Part shown: one piece after another, positions 45,741 through 55,066 of the stretch
Position numbering within the stretch: position 1 is the stretch's first letter
How the letters are laid out: each line of letters starts with the position of its first letter
Origin: Neurospora crassa OR74A
Taxonomy: Eukaryota; Ascomycota; Sordariomycetes; Sordariales; Sordariaceae
Assembly (NCBI RefSeq): GCF_000182925.2
Contig: NC_026501.1
Location: 9,651,917-9,715,916, forward strand
Direction of reading: 5' to 3'
DNA: 64,000 nucleotides
Notes under the pieces: generated by a model
Seen by the model: only the letters and a program-made list of their open reading frames with translations
What the model was told of the DNA's origin: nothing
Databases searched by the model: none
Position numbers and translations under genes: made by a program

Positions 45741-46186
45741 CCCCACCAGAAAACTGGGGTAGTTCAGCTGATGACACCTGACATCGTAAATCCCGTTTTT
45801 ACCCGCAAAATTTCGTCTTTTCAATGCACGCAACATCGCTGTACCTTAGCCATTTCTTTTCACCCTTTTTCACACGGCCAATTGCACTAGCACTTTATAC
45901 TACACTACACTATACTATACGCAATTACACTACACCTATTTATACTATATATATCTATTTAATCTACTACCTTAATATACGTTTAATCGTCGTATTCAAT
46001 TAATTTTTATTATATTTAATTAATTTTAATACTAATCGACTACTATAAATACCTTCTATTAAGCGCCCTCGTCGTACGTCGCACTCTTCTATTAAGACTT
46101 TCGCGTCCGATAATTTTAACCCTAATACTATTTAGTCTATCCTAGTAAACGACCCCTTCTTATCTCTCAACCCCATTAACGATTAT

Positions 46187-48583
46187 AACAAATTGTTTAC
46201 CCACCTTATTAATTTTTACCGTCGTTACCGATTTAGTATAGTTACCTAATATACTTAGAAGCTCAAGAAGCTAGGCTATAATAAAAACGGGTCCGTTATT
46301 AAGTAGGTATACCGCTACGACTATATAAATTACTACCTACTAATTATTACTAACGAATATTTAAAATAACATTCTATATTACGAAAGAAGGTATACTACT
46401 ATCCCTTTAAAGTAGTACTCCAAATTAAAAAGAGTATAGGGTGGAAGTAGATTGCCTAGGCTATAAACCTTATATACGAAGGCCACCCTCTATCGCGTAC
46501 ATTAGAAGGCTATATTATATTTTATATTAAGGTATAGGATTATAAGGTTAACCCGGAAGTAAATTACTTCTTTAAAAATCTCTTATTACAATAGGACCTT
46601 ATAATACGGATAATCCTCGCTACAATTAAGGAAAAATACCCCGAAATTCCCTAGATTTATAGTAATTTTAATAATATACGTTAGAGGGTATAGTATAATA
46701 TAAGGTAGGGATATAATAATATATAATTATTTATTAAACGGTTAGATAATAACTACGAAAGTAAAATTCTCTATTATACCTACTTTAATTTTGAAGGCGA
46801 AGGTAATAATAAAAATAGGGATACATTACATTATACGTTCTAAGTAACTAACCAATAGCGCCGAATATAAATAAAATTCCTATATACTATCCTAATTAAC
46901 GCTACATATAAAACTAATTATTACTATCTACCCTATATTTAAAGAATAATCCTTACTCTAGAGAGAACCTCTATACCAATCTTTTAAGTAATATTTAATA
47001 ACGAGAGGGAGGAGGGGTTTAGCTTCTTAATTTAGTATATTAAAGAAGTGTGTAATAGGTTTAAGATCCCCTACCCTACAGTAACTATAATTAACAGTAA
47101 CCCCCAATTTACTAACGCAATTAATAAAACCTTCCCTAATATATAATAATAATATTATATATAGTATATCAACTATAACGTTATTAACTACCTTAAAAAA
47201 AATTAAGTAATATATAACCGGTCAAACCACAATATAGAGTAATATAATAAGGAGGACCTTAAAGATTTTAAGCAACGTAATACCCGAATTATAATAACTA
47301 TTAAAGCTAAAGCAGAACTTAACCCCTTACTAAATAAAGTTACTAATATAAAATTTATATTATTCTTTATATAGTAGTATATAATCTACTCCTCTAATAT
47401 TATAGAATTTACTTATACCTAATCTATTCTACATTACTAATTTAGGAGTATATAAGAAAACGTAGTCTTATAAATTAAAGAGAAGTTCTTACTTTATAAA
47501 ATAGAGTAGGCTAACTACCTTATTAAGAATTACTTTAATTAAGGGCAACGAATAATATTACTAAATAAAGCTAATAATAGCTCCTTTAAAAATTATAGTC
47601 TATTAGTTTATAGTAGGTTAATTGAATTTTATAAAGCTTATCTCCAATATATTAACTACTATTATAAGGTATATATCGATTTATTAGCGAAGTCTAATAG
47701 TTATATACGTATAAAGTAGGTTAACCGCGAGTAGATAGGTAATTGTCCGTATAAATTATCTATATAGGCACTTAATCTTATAAATCGTTAATATTATAAA
47801 CTTAACGCTATACTACCCTCTATATAGTTGAAACTCCCTAGCACCCCTTTCGAACTTTATATAAGGAGCTTTAAAGCCTAATACAAATTACCTTATACTT
47901 ATAAAATAGAAGTATTATTAAAAGAGGGTAAAGCGGCCTTAGTAATTAAGGAAGTTTATTATTTATTTTAGTACTTATATTAACGATGTATAAATTATTA
48001 TTTATACCCCGAATAATTCCTATATTAAATATTATATTAAAATACAGTAAATAAATACTTTAAATTTAAGCCGGCCGCTAAAATAATACTTAAAGGCCGC
48101 CTGTACAAATAAAGTAGCCTATTTAATAAGCTTATATTCGTTGTACTATTATTTAATTCAACCTCTACCCGTACCCGTACTCGTATTTGTATACTAGCCG
48201 CACTAAAGGGTAAATTACGTAACTTAAGTACTATACAAGCTTTAGCGCGCTGTAATTACTCCCAATACGAGATGGGCCCTAGTATTAAAAATTTAGATAC
48301 CCGAAATAATAAAGTATATAATTATATCAAAGTAGCTAACAATAATAAAGAGGATAACAATAATAAGGAGGATAATGATAATAAGGAGGATAACGAATTA
48401 GAGAGATACTGGGAGGCGAAGGTAAAGGAATAAATAGCAAAAGAGAGAAGAAGGGAGAAAGAGAGAAATAAAGTTATAGAATTATTATTAAATTCTTCCT
48501 TCCTCTTTAAATTCTCTAACAACCTCTCTAAACTCTTTAATTTATTAAATATAAGTTCTAAACTATTAAATATAAGTATTTAA
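46187..48583 (+). pseudogene. MULE transposase remnant, RIP-degraded
   Basis: A single reading frame (codon starts equal to 2 modulo 3) can be followed for about 800 codons, the usual size of a MULE transposase, interrupted by many TAA/TAG and few or no TGA stops. Near 46262 a FAR1/zinc-like N-terminal segment reads KKLGYNKNGSVIK then VYRYDY. Between about 46880 and 47250 the catalytic region shows ILTLERTSIPIF, YIKEVCNRFKIPYPTVTIIN and PQFTNAINKTFPN, followed at 47150-47185 by a stop where Trp is expected and then YINYNV, matching the family's WHIxxNV block. The C-terminal part holds three NNKEDN-type repeats. Codon changes at expected Trp, Cys and Gln sites are C-to-T or G-to-A, as in RIP. 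Confidence 0.8.
48341..48394 (+). repeat. Three tandem 18-bp repeats in the MULE core
   Basis: Units at 48341-48358, 48359-48376 and 48377-48394 follow AATAATAAGGAGGATAAC with one or two changes each. They encode an Asn-Asn-Lys-Glu-Asp-Asn repeat in the transposase remnant frame. Confidence 0.85.
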
Positions 48584-48788
48584 ACTAGGTAGAGTAGAGT
48601 AGAATAACCCCTCAACTCTATAAAAGTATTACTAAATTAACGCTATTAAATTTGCTTGCCCGCTGCAGATCAAAATTTACAAGGCATTTACTAGGGATTT
48701 ACTAGTATAGCCCACCTCAAGATATTGAAAATTACGATTTTTATACCTAAAACGATATATTTTATATGTCAGCTGTTAGACCCCAAAA

Positions 48789-48831
48789 GTGCGTGCCTGT
48801 AAGTTTTTGGTGCGTGTCGGCAAGTTAACTC
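48789..48831 (-). repeat. Right terminal inverted repeat (43 bp)
   Basis: Reverse complement of the left repeat with no mismatch. It ends in GTTAACTC directly before the target duplication. Confidence 0.97.
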
Positions 48832-48839
48832 TAACAAAT
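48832..48839 (+). repeat. Target-site duplication, right copy (TAACAAAT)
   Basis: Exact match to the 8 bases immediately preceding the left terminal repeat. Confidence 0.92.
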
Positions 48840-49639
48840 AACAAGTCTTTTCAGAGCACCTGAACGTCTGTTATAATGGTTCCAATGTCCACAACGTCAA
48901 AATAGCGACAACCTTACAAGAAGCAGCACCCTAGAGGCTTTTGCCTCTTACATATGATTTCTATACGAGCACATCGCCGTCTGAGAAACTGGCCTGGCCT
49001 GGATCTTTTGGAGAAGCAATCAACCGGGTAAGAAAAAAAGGAGGCCAGTACCTAATTCTCCCCGGTAGTCAGTTCCAAGCTACTATATGGCCCGGGACAG
49101 CACGACAATACGCCAACTTAGGTGGAGTTTAGCCTTTTCACCAACGGACCACGGGAAGATGAGATAGGCAGCAATGTTATATACACTAGCTACTATAGAC
49201 CCAGTGCAGAAACTCTCAGAGCCGATCACGGTCTACTCTCGCCCACTACCTAGATAGGTACGATCACGCTCACAGTCACATATATAGGTAATACAACGAG
49301 GATCGGAGTAGGAATGAATGGGTATCAATATCGTATGTTCTGTCGTCCTTATGTGTATGCAGGTAGGTTCCGTTGCCCCATCCAGAATCCCAGGTAATAT
49401 GTACAAAACGAATGTCCAAAGCCAGAAACACCAAGTCCTGTTGATCCTGTTCAGCCGGTCGATGCAAACAACTCGACCTTGCCGCGCTTATGGGAAACTG
49501 AAGCCAACCTATACAAGCCCCAGTGTAATAACAAAACATTATGTGCAGCTAACCAGCCCATGTATGCATGTCCAGCTCCATGTCATCCCTCTCTATGTCA
49601 TTCCTGGCTCAGCCTCGGACGCTCGTCGCTCGTGCAACC
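48840..49639. other. Intergenic, 3' flank of the CNBD/F-box gene
   Basis: About 0.8 kb of normal composition between the transposon and the end of the minus-strand gene. No gene recognised. TAGGTA-type short motifs occur near 49250-49290. Confidence 0.5.
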
Positions 49640-52570
49640 TCACCTTAACTCGAGACCACACTTCTCAACCACGAATCGAATCGGCTTCCTCGTCCGGTGG
49701 TTTGTCACTCCTTTCGGCGGGATGATTGGCCTCATCACCGGTCCCGGTCCTAACACCTTACTTTGTCTCAGCCCGCCGTTGTTTCCCCTCGGTCTCTGCA
49801 CACCACCACCTACCCCGCCAGCTCCCATCTTACCCCCTTGTGCCTTGCTCTCCATTATCCGCAAAGCATCATCACCACCCTTTTTCTTTGCAACGCGCTC
49901 ATCAAATCCCCACCTCCCCACTCCTCCTCCAACCAACCACCCCCCGAGATTCCTACACTGGCTAACATCCACCCACTCCAATCTTCCACACCCCTCCAGG
50001 ACGTTCTCCACGCCCACCCCCGTCACTCGCACGCACCCGCGAACGCTCAGCCCACGAAGCTCATTTAGATGCAGCGCTACGCAGCCCAGACTCGCGTCGG
50101 ACACAGCGCTGCCGCAGAACGCCATCCGTAGTTCCCTCAGACCCGGCAGACCGAGCGCAATAACCTCGGTGGCGGTATCGGACAAGGCGCAGCAAAAGGA
50201 AAGATCGAGATGGGTTAGGGACTTGCACGAGTTCACTAGGGCAATGATGGAGGTGTCGGTCAGGTGAGTGCAATCTGCTAGGCAGAGGGTCGTGAGGTTG
50301 GGAAAGCGATGCGGAGACCAGGTTTGGAAACCTTGGTCGGTAACGCTTGTGCAGCGTGTTAGGGAGAGAGATTGGAGACGGGAGGAGGCGTGTAGCGCAA
50401 GGTGGTGCATGGAGCGGTCGGTAATGTGTTTGCAGTAGGAGAGATTGAGGCGGGCCAGGTTGGGGCAGCCTATGACGGTGCCGGGCGGTGGCTGGGCGGG
50501 AGCGGTGGCTGAGCCGTTAGCGGTGGTGGGCTTTGAACGACGGCTACGAGAGTTGGAAGAGGCGATGACCACCTTGCCATTCTCAGAAGACCGGGATGGG
50601 GGAGGCTCGGGGACCACCCAGCCAACTACCCTGGCAAGCAAGTTGTCGCCTACTTTGCGGCAGTTGGACCAGTCGAGTTCCTCGAGATTTTTGGCGTTTT
50701 CGGACATTTCGAGAATTTGCGATGCGGAAACGTCCCAGACACTGCGCATCTTCCAGACCTTGATGTTCTTGCCGCATTGTTTCCACAGAGCTTGGAACCC
50801 TTCGTCAGTGATGTGGAAGCAGTTGCTGATATCAACCTCGACAGGCCGTAGACCAATGAAAGGTGCAAGGATGTGAACAAGGGACCAGTCGGTTACCTTG
50901 CGGTTGATCAGACTGAGGTCAACATGGGTGCAGAGGTTCGGGCTGGTGGTTAGCAGGCGACGCCAGTCTCGGCAAACGATTCGTAGTCGGATTAACTCGA
51001 GGAGATCCATGTGCTTGAAGATGCAGACCAGGATATCATCTGGCAGGGAAAGCTTCTTGGCTTCATCTTCGATCGTGGATGGTCTCCAAGGTAAAGTTCG
51101 CGCGCGCTTGCTCGGGATTGGGGAGCCGTCTGCCACCGAATGTCGCAGCGGGCTGCTCTCGGGAGTCATAGCCTTCATGCCGTTAACAATGGCAGAAGCA
51201 TCGGTTTGAGGAGTTGGCGGGACGATCGAGTTCCTACGACGATTGCGAATGTTCTCCATGTCCACGCTAAGGAACGGATCGGGATCTGTAGGCTGTTGTG
51301 TCTTGTCTTTAGCCGGCGAGGTTGGCTTCGAAGGTGTGGTGAAGGTAACTTCGGGCTGGGCATCCACCATCTCCACATCTTCATCCGTTCCCTTGATGCG
51401 CCTCCGAGCTGTCTCTTCCACCTGGGACCGAATCTCGGGTGGACAGCGCTTCCAGAGCTCTTCAAGCGCATCCCCTCCAATCATCAAACATTCAACTGCA
51501 GTAATGGACCGGACCGTGGCAGTTCTCCCTTCGGACAAGCCTAGGCTAGCCACCTCACCGAAGTATTGTCCTTGTTTTAGACGGGGTCGTGAGAACGTCT
51601 TTTCCGATTCGTGTACGACCTCGGCTTCACCCCGAACTATGAAGAAAATGTCGTTACCAGGACTGCCTTGACGGACAATGTCGGTAAAAGGCGAGTACGA
51701 CTTTGGCTGTGCGCTTAGGCCCAGGAAGTGCAGAATGTCGGGAGGCAGCGTCGAGAACAGCGGAAGCTCTTTAAGCGTCTTTCGCACATTGACGTACCCG
51801 CTTCCCAGGGCGCTACCACTAATGGTCGGGTCGTCAATCACACCAGGACTGGGCGACTTGCGCTTCTTGCTTCTGACCACGGCGCCCTCCTTGATGCTGC
51901 CCGACTCTCCGGTACTAACTTCGCCAGGCACTGCTTCGCGGGCTAGGTTATTGCTCGAAGAATTGGCCATCTGCCTGCCTTCCTGCCGCTTCTTTTTCAA
52001 GATGGTCAACCTTTCCTGTGCTTCCTGGCGAATAGCCTTTTCCATGTCAGGATATTTGGGCAGTTCGGCGTGTAGATCCTCCTTCTTAAGAACGACCAGC
52101 AGGCATTTCGTCCTCGAAATGATAGTCGCAGTCCGTGGAACATCCATGAGCACACCAATCTCGCCAAAAAAGGCGCCGGGTTTGAGTTCGGCATAGACAG
52201 CTTCGCCGTCGCGGGACGTAACGGCGACCACGCCACGGACCAGCCAGTACATGGCTTTTGCTTCGTCGCCTTCTGTGAGGATGTGGTCTTGGGCGGCATG
52301 GACCTGGGGTTTGAGATGGGTGCCAATCGCAACGAGGAAGCCCTCTGGGGCGGACACGAAGAGGGGAAACGATCGGATTCGGTCCACCAGGTCGAGAGGC
52401 ATGTCCGGGATGGTCGAGGCCGTCAGAGGAGAGGGGCGAATCGGGCGAGTGGGATTGGTCTCGACATTGAAGGACCTGATGAGGGCACCCGAGTCTTGCG
52501 GTGGTTGGGGTCCGCCATGGTGCGCCAGAACGCGGTAGGGCGATGGAGGCGGTGTTCGACTCCGGCGCAT
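49640..52570 (-). CDS. Protein with two cyclic-nucleotide-binding domains, F-box and LRRs
   Basis: A single exon of 976 residues starts at ATG 52570. The first cyclic-nucleotide-binding domain spans about 68-185 and has the phosphate-binding cassette FGEIGVLMDVPRTATI (Glu137, Arg146). The second spans about 268-380 with FGEVASLGLSEGRTATV (Glu339, Arg349). Both keep the Glu and Arg that contact the cyclic phosphate in known cassettes. A phospho-site-rich linker follows, then an F-box at about 506-550 (LSLPDDILVCIFKHMDLLELI) and roughly ten AMN1-like leucine-rich repeats (LNLSYCKHITDRSM, LSLTRCTSVTDQGF, LCLADCTHLTDTSI, LDLSFCCALSDTAT) to about 930. By family logic this is a substrate receptor of an SCF ubiquitin ligase that could respond to cAMP or cGMP. 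I know no gene name with confidence. Confidence 0.92.
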   Translation of the reverse strand: MRRSRTPPPSPYRVLAHHGGPQPPQDSGALIRSFNVETNPTRPIRPSPLTASTIPDMPLDLVDRIRSFPLFVSAPEGFLVAIGTHLKPQVHAAQDHILTEGDEAKAMYWLVRGVVAVTSRDGEAVYAELKPGAFFGEIGVLMDVPRTATIISRTKCLLVVLKKEDLHAELPKYPDMEKAIRQEAQERLTILKKKRQEGRQMANSSSNNLAREAVPGEVSTGESGSIKEGAVVRSKKRKSPSPGVIDDPTISGSALGSGYVNVRKTLKELPLFSTLPPDILHFLGLSAQPKSYSPFTDIVRQGSPGNDIFFIVRGEAEVVHESEKTFSRPRLKQGQYFGEVASLGLSEGRTATVRSITAVECLMIGGDALEELWKRCPPEIRSQVEETARRRIKGTDEDVEMVDAQPEVTFTTPSKPTSPAKDKTQQPTDPDPFLSVDMENIRNRRRNSIVPPTPQTDASAIVNGMKAMTPESSPLRHSVADGSPIPSKRARTLPWRPSTIEDEAKKLSLPDDILVCIFKHMDLLELIRLRIVCRDWRRLLTTSPNLCTHVDLSLINRKVTDWSLVHILAPFIGLRPVEVDISNCFHITDEGFQALWKQCGKNIKVWKMRSVWDVSASQILEMSENAKNLEELDWSNCRKVGDNLLARVVGWVVPEPPPSRSSENGKVVIASSNSRSRRSKPTTANGSATAPAQPPPGTVIGCPNLARLNLSYCKHITDRSMHHLALHASSRLQSLSLTRCTSVTDQGFQTWSPHRFPNLTTLCLADCTHLTDTSIIALVNSCKSLTHLDLSFCCALSDTATEVIALGLPGLRELRMAFCGSAVSDASLGCVALHLNELRGLSVRGCVRVTGVGVENVLEGCGRLEWVDVSQCRNLGGWLVGGGVGRWGFDERVAKKKGGDDALRIMESKAQGGKMGAGGVGGGVQRPRGNNGGLRQSKVLGPGPVMRPIIPPKGVTNHRTRKPIRFVVEKCGLELR

Positions 52571-53129
52571 GTTGGGCGGATGCTTTGGAGGTTATATCGT
52601 CGGCTTGGTTCGTTACGGACGCAACAGACGATCGATCATGCCAGTCGCGAGAGTGCTATCGGGCACAGGCAGTTGCGGGTTAACGTGATTTATATGTTGT
52701 GTGCTAAGGGAAGGGAATGCTTCGAGATCGCTTGCCCAAAGTCCGTTTGCGGGCGGCTTCGTGGGGTGGATCAGGGCAGTTGGGACAGCTCAACTGCGGC
52801 GGAGCATTGCGTCAGGTCGATGGAAGCTGTCGGCTGTAGGGGTCTGGACAGGAGGTTTGGTCAATGGCAATCATCTCTGGGTGCAATCGCTGCGCACATT
52901 ACTCACAGAAATAGGTATTGCTAGAGGTTGATGTAGCTGTCGAGGAGTGTGTGACGACGTGTAGGTAGCGGTCCGTGTGCGACGACGGTGGGATGCGAAG
53001 AGCGGGAGCCTGGTCACAAGTGGAAAGCATCAGTGGTGGGAACCTGGTTCCGTTGTCGATGTGGCCGCGGCCGGGGGTCGGGACTTGGGCCCCTTGTAGA
53101 CATAGTACCTAGCGATGGCGGACAATTGT
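52571..53129. promoter_or_regulatory. Promoter/leader region of the CNBD/F-box gene
   Basis: Upstream of the minus-strand gene, with normal composition. Short plus-strand frames here are shadows without domains. Confidence 0.45.
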
Positions 53130-53420
53130 GGGGTACCTCTACATAAGGTATGTACCTACCTCTAGGTCAGTACCTACCTACCTCTACACTTGCTTATTTC
53201 GATCGCAATGGCCAGCGCTTTGACGTAACCAAGTATCAGTGGAAGTCGGGTGGGAGCTATGGCGCCCGTCTACCATACACCTCACTCACTAGAGGTACGT
53301 AGAGGTAGGTACCATAGAGGTATGCCGAGGTGCTTGCAGCTGGAGGAGGTAGGGGTAGCTAATGGCTCTTGAAGTGAATATGTACCTATCAATAGAGGTA
53401 GGTACCTCTAGACAACGATG
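53130..53420. repeat. Cluster of TACCTCTA / TAGAGGTA and GTAGGTAC motifs
   Basis: Within about 290 bases the 8-mer TACCTCTA or its complement, and the linked GTACCTAC/GTAGGTAC, occur about ten times in both orientations (for example around 53133-53190, 53290-53330 and 53390-53412). The same 8-mer is scattered singly through the rest of the window. No known binding protein is assigned. Confidence 0.8.
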
Positions 53421-53960
53421 AAAAAGGCAACAGAATAAACATCAAAGGGGGGGGGGGGACTGAAAGGACGGGATTGCTCTTTCGTCCCGTCTTGGTTGCC
53501 GATGCGCCTGTCGCCCGCGGCAGGTCCAGATGAAAGTGGAAGCCCGAGATGCCCTGGCAACTGAACTGTCCGCAGTCCCGTCCCCCGGGCCGCAGCCGCT
53601 CGGCAGCGTGGGGTCGGGCCGTTTTGGTTTACTTCTCAATACCTCTACAGTGCGTGGTGCTCAGTAACCTCCGGCATCTAGTACATACACTAGTACTAAA
53701 ACCAGTCCACTCCAGTGCATTTCAGCGACTCTGACGGACGTTTATTCCGACGTTCACAACAGCAACAATTGCAGAAATCGCAGGGACGTTTCAGAGTGGT
53801 GATGCCAAGCTGTATGAGACCGAAGCTGGTTTCCAGAAGGAGACGAGGTAAGACGCTGACCGCGCTGATGTAGTGTAGCTGTTGGTCCCCTTTGTTGTCC
53901 TCGTTTCAAGCTAACATGATGAGGGACAGCTACCTACCGCAGCGGGAATATAAGGAGGGT
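53421..53960. other. Intergenic, no gene recognised
   Basis: Normal-composition sequence with a G9 run near 53451-53459. Short frames lack domains. Confidence 0.45.
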
Positions 53961-54417
53961 TTCTAGTCTAGAAGGGGGTGTCTAGCCTAGAGTGGAAAAC
54001 TAAACTTGTCTGGTGAACTAGGCTAGACGAAAGGTCTAGCCTAGACGAAAAATAAGAGCCTTTGATTGGTCGAAATGGGCTTATAGGGGGTAAAAGTTAA
54101 GAACAACTACAATAGCCGCTATTCTTACTAGACTATAGTGGGAGGGTAGTTTCCCTCACTAGAGGTAGTTACTTAGGTACCTATAGCCCAAGGACTTCGA
54201 TTTCGAAATTTAAATGAAGGTATTCCTAAAGAGAACGTGAAACTTTTCGTACGACCGAAAAAAGGTAACTACTAGTAGGATTGAATTGGTAGCTATAAGA
54301 AAGAGAGTAAATATAAGAACTATTGAGCCACTGGCCCAATTGAATGATAAAAGAGCTCGCTGTATTGGTTTCTATAGGCATTTGGAACCCTGGGAAAGAG
54401 TGACCGCTACTAGGAAG

Positions 54418-54465
<48 letters not shown>

Positions 54466-54563
54466 GAAGGTTTCGGAAGGAACCATCACCCCCAACCAAT
54501 CAGGATCTCCGTTCAATAAGCCTAGATTGAGTGTCTAGCCTAGACAATGTCAACTAGCCTAGA
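53961..54563. repeat. CTAG-palindrome-bounded segment with A43 tract
   Basis: The palindrome GTCTAG-C-CTAGAC occurs at 54034-54046 and 54533-54545, and related CTAGCCTAG or CTAGGCTAG copies lie at about 53963, 53981, 54018 and 54554. They bracket a roughly 490-base segment that carries a run of 43 adenines. The bracketing plus A tract suggests a small inserted element, possibly a retroposon, but no coding domain or target duplication was identified. Confidence 0.6.
54418..54460 (+). repeat. A43 homopolymer
   Basis: Uninterrupted run of 43 adenines. The run produces a spurious polylysine frame on the plus strand and polyphenylalanine on the minus strand. Confidence 0.95.
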
Positions 54564-54940
54564 TGACCGCCCGGTTTTCCCGCTATGGTACGTATCTCGA
54601 ACAACTCCAGGCTCTGCAATGATTCGCTGACAGCCACTGGAACGATCAGAACAGCCCCAGGCCTTCTCGAAGGGTAGCGCGCTGTACTGGTAGTGTTGTC
54701 ACACCCCACCTCGAAGGCTCCCACTGTCATCGACGGCGATAAGAATGCCAGCAGCACCTAGTCTCAGTCAGACCCACTAACCTCCAAAACCACCCTACCC
54801 CACCCGTTTCTGCGGTAGTAGGTCTGAGCCAATTTTGAGCATTTCGGCCGTTAGCCGCTATAGGGCCCAACTATTGCAATTAAACTCTACTCTAATCAAA
54901 ATTAAAATACACCTTAACTCTAGTTATTTACTCTTACTAG

Positions 54941-55066
54941 AGCGAAACCCCTAAAGTTACAATATGTAATATATCCGTTTTCGTTCTCCGCAACTCTAAC
55001 TAAAGCGAAACCCCTAAAGTCGCAATACGTAATTTATCTGTTTTCGTTTACTATAATTCTAATTAG
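54941..55066 (+). repeat. Two-copy 63-bp tandem repeat
   Basis: The sequence AGCGAAACCCCTAAAGT recurs at 54941 and 55004, followed in both copies by a similar GTAATxTATC(C/T)GTTTTCGTT stretch. Several differences are C/T or G/A, as RIP would leave. Confidence 0.75.

Larger units (their letters stand above)
45698..48831. mobile_element. Complete Mutator-like (MULE) DNA transposon, RIP-inactivated core
   Basis: The element is 3,134 bases long. Perfect 43-base terminal inverted repeats (45698-45740 and 48789-48831) are flanked by an exact 8-base duplication, TAACAAAT, at 45690-45697 and 48832-48839. Inside the ends, about 150 bases on each side keep normal composition, then the core (about 45890-48650) is extremely A+T rich with stops almost all TAA/TAG, as RIP produces. 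One frame across the core retains MULE transposase features. Mutator-type elements usually make 8-11-base duplications, which agrees. The element cannot encode an active transposase but its ends look intact, so mobilisation in trans is conceivable in principle. Confidence 0.92.

Noticed and set aside
45698-48831. hAT-type assignment for the transposon, based on the 8-bp duplication
   Set aside because: The decayed frame has the WHI block and catalytic surroundings of Mutator-like transposases, and the 43-bp ends are longer than usual for hAT.
54286-54519. Frame with a long polylysine run (plus) or polyphenylalanine (minus)
   Set aside because: Created by the A43 homopolymer; no coding-like sequence beyond it.
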